This document shows, piece by piece, positions 60,452-64,000 of a stretch of DNA of 64,000 nt. Numbering within the stretch: the stretch's first letter is position 1; each line of letters starts with the position of its first letter. The stretch covers positions 31,930-95,929 of the forward strand of contig DVIV01000040.1 in NCBI GenBank assembly GCA_018710985.1, in the 5' to 3' direction. The notes under the pieces are model-generated. The model had not been told where the DNA came from and searched no databases. It saw only the letters and a list, made by a program, of their open reading frames with translations. Made by a program: the position numbers and the translations under genes. This DNA is from Candidatus Limiplasma pullicola (GTDB lineage Bacteria > Bacillota > Clostridia > Christensenellales > Aristaeellaceae).

Positions 60452-60898
60452 CTATGCCTTCTGAGTAAAGCTGGTATGGCACCGGCTGCAGGTCACCGTG
60501 ACAACGCCCGTCCCGCGCGGCAGGCGCAACCAGGCCCGGCAGCCGGGGCAGCGGAAATACTTGTATTTCTTGCGGTTCTGAAAGCGTACCCTGGCCTGGC
60601 GGCGGGCGGTGCGGCGGCGCTCCATCATGGCCAGGTAGCGGCGGTTTTCAGCGGCGCGTTTGTCGTTGTTGCGCGAGAACATGCGGAAGATGCACAGCAC
60701 ATAGGCCGCGATGCCCGCCAGCGTGAGCAGAATGCCAAGCAGCGGCCAGAGGAAGAACCCCTGCACGCCTGAGAATATGGTGCCCAGCAGGTAGGCGATC
60801 AGCCCCGTCCACAGCAGCGCCATGGAGAGCTGGTCGGCGCCGTGGCGGCCGTTCATGAAGGAGCGAAGGGTTTGCTTGATCTTTTGCCAAAAGGTCAT
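60452..60898 (-). CDS. Membrane protein with C-terminal zinc ribbon
   Basis: A 148-residue protein. Two helices lie near residues 25-70 (LLWTGLIAYLLGTIFSG and LLGILLTLAGIAAYVLCIF), then a basic linker. The C-terminal zinc ribbon has CPGCRAWLRLPRG and CSRCHTSF. It is the last gene of the operon with dnaK and dnaJ, 24 bp after dnaJ. The ribbon could bind a client or nucleic acid. No exact family recognised; it is well supported as a gene by position and composition. Confidence 0.75.
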   Translation of the reverse strand: MTFWQKIKQTLRSFMNGRHGADQLSMALLWTGLIAYLLGTIFSGVQGFFLWPLLGILLTLAGIAAYVLCIFRMFSRNNDKRAAENRRYLAMMERRRTARRQARVRFQNRKKYKYFRCPGCRAWLRLPRGTGVVTVTCSRCHTSFTQKA

Positions 60899-60922
60899 GG
60901 GAAAACCTCTTTTCTGGTCAGT

Positions 60923-61726
60923 TTAGCAATAGTAGAAGCCGCCGCGGCCGCCCAGGCAGCAGCAGTTGCACAGCATGTTTGCCAGGCATAGCGTCAGGCA
61001 CGGATTGGCGCACAGGTAGGAACCGAAGCCGCCCTGTGTCCCGCGCTGGCCATAGGCGCGGCTGCCGGCGTTGAGCTGCGCCAGCAGCTCGCGGAAAGCG
61101 GGCTCATCGGGGGCCATGTTGACCGCGGTGCGCGCGTCGTTGAGCGCCGCGATGCGGTTGCCCAGGCCCATGTTGGCCCGCGCGCTCCAATAGTACCAGG
61201 CGGCCTTGCGGTTTGTGGCGCCGTGCAGAAGGTTCAGCGCCTCGCTGTAGCGGCCCGACAGCACCGCCTGCGCGGCGGCGCGCAGCTCGGGATCATTTTC
61301 GGTGTAGGCGGTGGACTGGTAGTTGCGCCGCTGACCGCCGCCGAAGAGGTCCTCGAAATCGAAGCCGAAGCCGCCGAAATCAAAGCCGCCCTGACCGCCT
61401 CCGCCCGACGAGCCATAGCCGCCGCCATAGGAGCCATATCCAGAGCCTCCGTAGCTGCCGGAGGAACCATATCCCCCATAACCGCCGGAGGAGGAGCCGT
61501 ACCCGCTCCCGCCCTGCGAACCGTAGCCGCTGGGCCCGCCGGTCTGCCCCTTGTGCTTGATGAGCAACGTGTAGGCCTCGTTGACCTCCTTCATGCGGGC
61601 CTCGGCCTCCGCAGAGCCGTTGTTCAGATCGGGATGGTATTTTTTGGCCAGCTTGCGGTAGGCGGCCTTGATCTCATCGTCCGACGCGCCCGGTGACACG
61701 CCCAGTACCTCGTAGGGGTCTCTCAT
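60923..61726 (-). CDS. J-domain co-chaperone with Gly/Tyr/Ser linker and Cys-rich tail
   Basis: A 267-residue protein. The J domain is at residues 1-60 ([22 protein letters not shown], with the HPD motif in [10 protein letters not shown]). About 80 residues of Gly, Tyr and Ser follow (GGYGSSG-type repeats, then GFDFEDLF). A helical repeat region near 140-220 looks TPR-like ([14 protein letters not shown] and [18 protein letters not shown]). The last 30 residues hold seven or eight cysteines. It lacks the DnaJ zinc finger. Its start overlaps the DUF5685 stop. Confidence 0.88.
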   Translation of the reverse strand: MRDPYEVLGVSPGASDDEIKAAYRKLAKKYHPDLNNGSAEAEARMKEVNEAYTLLIKHKGQTGGPSGYGSQGGSGYGSSSGGYGGYGSSGSYGGSGYGSYGGGYGSSGGGGQGGFDFGGFGFDFEDLFGGGQRRNYQSTAYTENDPELRAAAQAVLSGRYSEALNLLHGATNRKAAWYYWSARANMGLGNRIAALNDARTAVNMAPDEPAFRELLAQLNAGSRAYGQRGTQGGFGSYLCANPCLTLCLANMLCNCCCLGGRGGFYYC

Positions 61727-62625
61727 GCCCCGTCCTCCTTATGCCTTTGGGCGGACCCGCGGTCCGCCTCGCTTTCCTTGCGGGGCGCAGGTACGCCCCG
61801 CCTGCGTTCGCGCTTTGCCTGCTTGAGCCGGTAGCGCGTCCAGCAACCAGCATACAGGATATTTCGCAAAATGTCCATATCCTTTACCAGGGGCAAGGTC
61901 TCAAAGGCGTCGGTACTTTCGGCAATCAGCAGCGTCAGGCTTTCAAGAATCCGATCCTCGTAGTCGCCTTGCAGGCTCATGTCCCTCAGCGGGTTGTAGC
62001 GCCCGCGGCGGCGATCCGCCTCCAGATCGTCATAGGCATCCATCAGGTAGATGAAGCGGCCCAGCCCCTCCCCGATGCGCTGGAGCGTGTCGGCCCACAG
62101 ATCCTCCCGATAGCGGTAGATCGCGCCCAGCATGGAGGCGGTCAGGTTGGCCGCCGCGTCGGGCGAGGACGCGCCCTCGCGCTCCAGACGGCTGATGGCG
62201 GCCAGGCATCGCTCGATTTCCCCGCAGGTTTTGGGATAGGCCGCGGCCACGCGCGCATAGGCGTCGGCCAGCAAAGCGGCCTCGGCCCGGCCGGGAAGGC
62301 TGCGATCGTCGTGCCAGTCGTCCAGGCACTTGTGGTAGGCCAGCGCCAGGTTCATATCGCAGCAGTAGTCACAGAGCTCACTTTGAACATAGACATGCCG
62401 CCGGAAGGGATGGGGGAGGCAGCGGGCCGCGCCCTGCGTCTCATCCGGCTCGTAGAGTGAGCTGAGCAGCAGATATAAAAAGGTAATATCATAGCTGAGC
62501 GTCATGCGGCCCAGCGCGCCGTAGCGGCGCTTCAACGCGTGGCACAGGCCGCAGTAATAGGCGCGGTAGCGCTCGCGCTGCTCCTGGGTCAGCGCGCCGG
62601 CGGCGATGGTCACATAACCGAACAA
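61723..62625 (-). CDS. DUF5685-family protein
   Basis: A 300-residue, mostly helical protein. It opens with [20 protein letters not shown] and the cysteine pair in [14 protein letters not shown], then [23 protein letters not shown], with Cys/His/Asp residues that could bind metal. The centre [17 protein letters not shown] recalls the Asp-rich helices of prenyl-synthase-like folds. The biochemical role is unknown; the family is often beside dnaJ/dnaK in Clostridia. TTG behind GGGAGGG is the start. It ends on the dnaJ start (ATGA). Confidence 0.75.
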   Translation of the reverse strand: MFGYVTIAAGALTQEQRERYRAYYCGLCHALKRRYGALGRMTLSYDITFLYLLLSSLYEPDETQGAARCLPHPFRRHVYVQSELCDYCCDMNLALAYHKCLDDWHDDRSLPGRAEAALLADAYARVAAAYPKTCGEIERCLAAISRLEREGASSPDAAANLTASMLGAIYRYREDLWADTLQRIGEGLGRFIYLMDAYDDLEADRRRGRYNPLRDMSLQGDYEDRILESLTLLIAESTDAFETLPLVKDMDILRNILYAGCWTRYRLKQAKRERRRGVPAPRKESEADRGSAQRHKEDGA

Positions 62626-62647
62626 GCTGCGTTCCCTCCCCGCATGG

Positions 62648-64000
62648 TCAGTTCTGCGAGCCGCCCTCGCCGGAGGTGAAGGAGGCGTCCATCGCTCCGT
62701 CCTCACTGGAGGAGGCGGAATCGTCCGTAAAACGGCCCACGGACTGCAGCGCCTGGGTGAGATCCGCGATGGCGTCCTCCAGGGCGCGGTCGTCCTTCTG
62801 ATCCAGCGCGCCCTTGACGCGCTTGCGAAGCGTCTCGATGCGCTCGCGGTCCTCCGGGCCAAGCTTCTTCTGGGCGGACTTGGCCTGGTAGAGCAGCTCC
62901 TCGCCCCGGTTGCGCAGCTCCGCGGATTTGCGGCGCAGCGCATCCTCGGCGGCATAGCGCTCCGCGTCGCGGATGGCCTGGTCGATTTCGGCAGAGGACA
63001 TGTTGGAGCTCTGCGTGAGGGTGATCTCCTGATGCCTGCCGGTGCCCAGGTCCTTGGCGGACACGTTGACGATGCCGTTGGCGTCGATGGAGAAAGTCAC
63101 CTCGATCTGCGGAACGCCGCGCGGCGCCCGGCGGATGCCGCTCAGGCGGAAGCGCCCCAGCGTTTTGTTGCAGCTGGCGATTTCGCGCTCGCCCTGCAGA
63201 ACGTGAATGTCCACGCTGGTCTGGAAATTCGCGGCGGTGGTAAAGATCTGGCTGCGCTGCACGGGAAGGGTGGTATTGCGGTCGATGATGCGGCTGAACA
63301 CGTCGCCCATGGTTTCAATGCCCAGGGAAAGGGGCGTCACGTCCAAAAGCAGCAGGCCCTTGACCTCGCCCTGCAAAACGCCGCCCTGCAGCGCCGCGCC
63401 CATGGCCACGCACTCGTCGGGGTTGATGTCCTTGCTGGGCTCCTTGCCGGTAAAGCGCTTCACCGCCGCCTGCACGGCCGGGATGCGCGTGGAGCCGCCC
63501 ACGAGCAGCACACGGTTGAGATCGGCGGGCTTGAGCCCCGCGTCGCTCATGGCCTGGCGCACGGGTTCCATGGTGGCTTCCACCAGGTGAGCGGTCAGCT
63601 CGTCGAACTTGGCGCGCGTCAAGGACATCTCCAGGTGCTTGGGACCCGTCTTGTCCGAGGTGAGGAAGGGCAGGTTGATGGAAGCGGTGGTTGCCGAGCT
63701 GAGCTCAATCTTGGCCTTTTCCGCCGCTTCGCGGATACGGCTCATGGCGGTGGGGTCGCGGGTGAGGTCGATGCGCTCACGCCGCTTGAATTCCTCCACC
63801 AGATAGTTGGCCACGCAGTTGTCAAAGTCGTCGCCGCCCAGACGGTTGTTGCCCGCCGTGGCCAGCACCTCGATGACCTCGTTGTTGATATCCAGAATGG
63901 ACACATCAAACGTGCCGCCGCCCAGGTCAAAGACCATGATCTTCTGCGCGCCGCCCTTGTCCATGCCGTAGGCCAGCGCGGCGGCGGTGGGCTCGTTGAT
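62648..64000 (-). CDS. Hsp70 (DnaK) chaperone, 5' end outside window
   Basis: About 450 C-terminal residues are visible. They include [12 protein letters not shown] and [15 protein letters not shown] of the ATPase domain, [16 protein letters not shown], the substrate-binding domain ([49 protein letters not shown]) and a helical lid, then a Ser/Gly/Glu-rich tail. It folds or rescues proteins with ATP. The operon with DUF5685 and a J-protein but no grpE in view differs from the hrcA-grpE-dnaK-dnaJ heat-shock operon, so it is likely a second, specialised Hsp70. Confidence 0.92.
   Translation of the reverse strand: MNEPTAAALAYGMDKGGAQKIMVFDLGGGTFDVSILDINNEVIEVLATAGNNRLGGDDFDNCVANYLVEEFKRRERIDLTRDPTAMSRIREAAEKAKIELSSATTASINLPFLTSDKTGPKHLEMSLTRAKFDELTAHLVEATMEPVRQAMSDAGLKPADLNRVLLVGGSTRIPAVQAAVKRFTGKEPSKDINPDECVAMGAALQGGVLQGEVKGLLLLDVTPLSLGIETMGDVFSRIIDRNTTLPVQRSQIFTTAANFQTSVDIHVLQGEREIASCNKTLGRFRLSGIRRAPRGVPQIEVTFSIDANGIVNVSAKDLGTGRHQEITLTQSSNMSSAEIDQAIRDAERYAAEDALRRKSAELRNRGEELLYQAKSAQKKLGPEDRERIETLRKRVKGALDQKDDRALEDAIADLTQALQSVGRFTDDSASSSEDGAMDASFTSGEGGSQN

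Overview
The window looks like chromosomal DNA of a GC-rich, spore-forming anaerobe of the Bacillota, most likely class Clostridia. The evidence is the spoIIID-mbl pair, a SigF/SigB-type sigma factor, the sepF-yggT-ylmH-divIVA division cluster, the ireB-ruvX-DUF1292 block, an ECF transporter core next to truA, pyruvate phosphate dikinase beside pyruvate kinase, and a desulfoferrodoxin. I cannot name a genus. No rRNA, tRNA, CRISPR array, transposase or phage gene was recognised. Gene density is high, many neighbours overlap by ATGA, and most genes have a clear AGGAGG-type ribosome binding site.

Layout. 0-0.7 kb: mbl (cut by the window edge) and spoIIID. 0.8-5.8 kb: a minus-strand set of oleate hydratase, HdeD-like protein, TspO, second HdeD-like protein and desulfoferrodoxin, preceded by a Crp/Fnr-family regulator. 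A palindrome sits where a class II activator site would be expected at the oleate hydratase promoter. 6-9 kb: a chimeric acetyltransferase remnant and ppdK. 9.2-14.7 kb: YfhO-type membrane protein, lgt with an extra membrane tail, a class-C-type serine hydrolase and recX. 14.7-18.8 kb: HdeD/peptidase-like protein, divergent mntR and mntP, small zinc-ribbon protein, lipoprotein, DegV. 18.8-22.7 kb: stand-alone riboflavin kinase, ecfA1, ecfA2, ecfT and truA. 22.9-27.7 kb: phosphodiester glycosidase, a divergent Lgt paralogue, ogt, pyruvate kinase and a DUF523 protein. 27.7-32.4 kb: SH3 protein, PRC-barrel protein, AI-2E-family permease, ireB, ruvX, DUF1292, GNAT. 32.6-37.5 kb: aspartokinase, membrane proteins, and an anti-sigma/sigma pair. 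37.5-42.5 kb: HlyD-like protein, yggS, sepF, yggT, ylmH, divIVA. 42.6-46.5 kb: rlmA, EamA, gap, SLOG protein, XRE regulator. 46.5-53.4 kb: a tandem glycine riboswitch in front of gcvT-gcvH-gcvPA-gcvPB-lplA-lpd. 53.4-64 kb: a VWA-PP2C-protein kinase triad, a proline-rich membrane protein, a large SH3/Ig surface protein with a Thr/Gln repeat, and a dnaK-DUF5685-dnaJ-zinc ribbon operon (dnaK cut by the window edge).

How the genes work together. The glycine operon is complete: riboswitch, all four cleavage proteins, lipoate attachment and the E3 enzyme. The division block supplies the Z-ring anchor and pole/septum factors. PPDK, pyruvate kinase and GAPDH point to lower glycolysis with PEP/pyruvate interconversion. 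The least ordinary parts are the ohyA-hdeD-tspO-hdeD-dfx set with its possible Crp/Fnr control, the VWA/PP2C/kinase triad lying near a second chaperone operon, the Lgt paralogue that has lost catalytic residues, and the sigma factor paired with a degenerate anti-sigma factor but no anti-anti-sigma gene. Functions are assigned from motifs and neighbourhood by eye; no database search was run.
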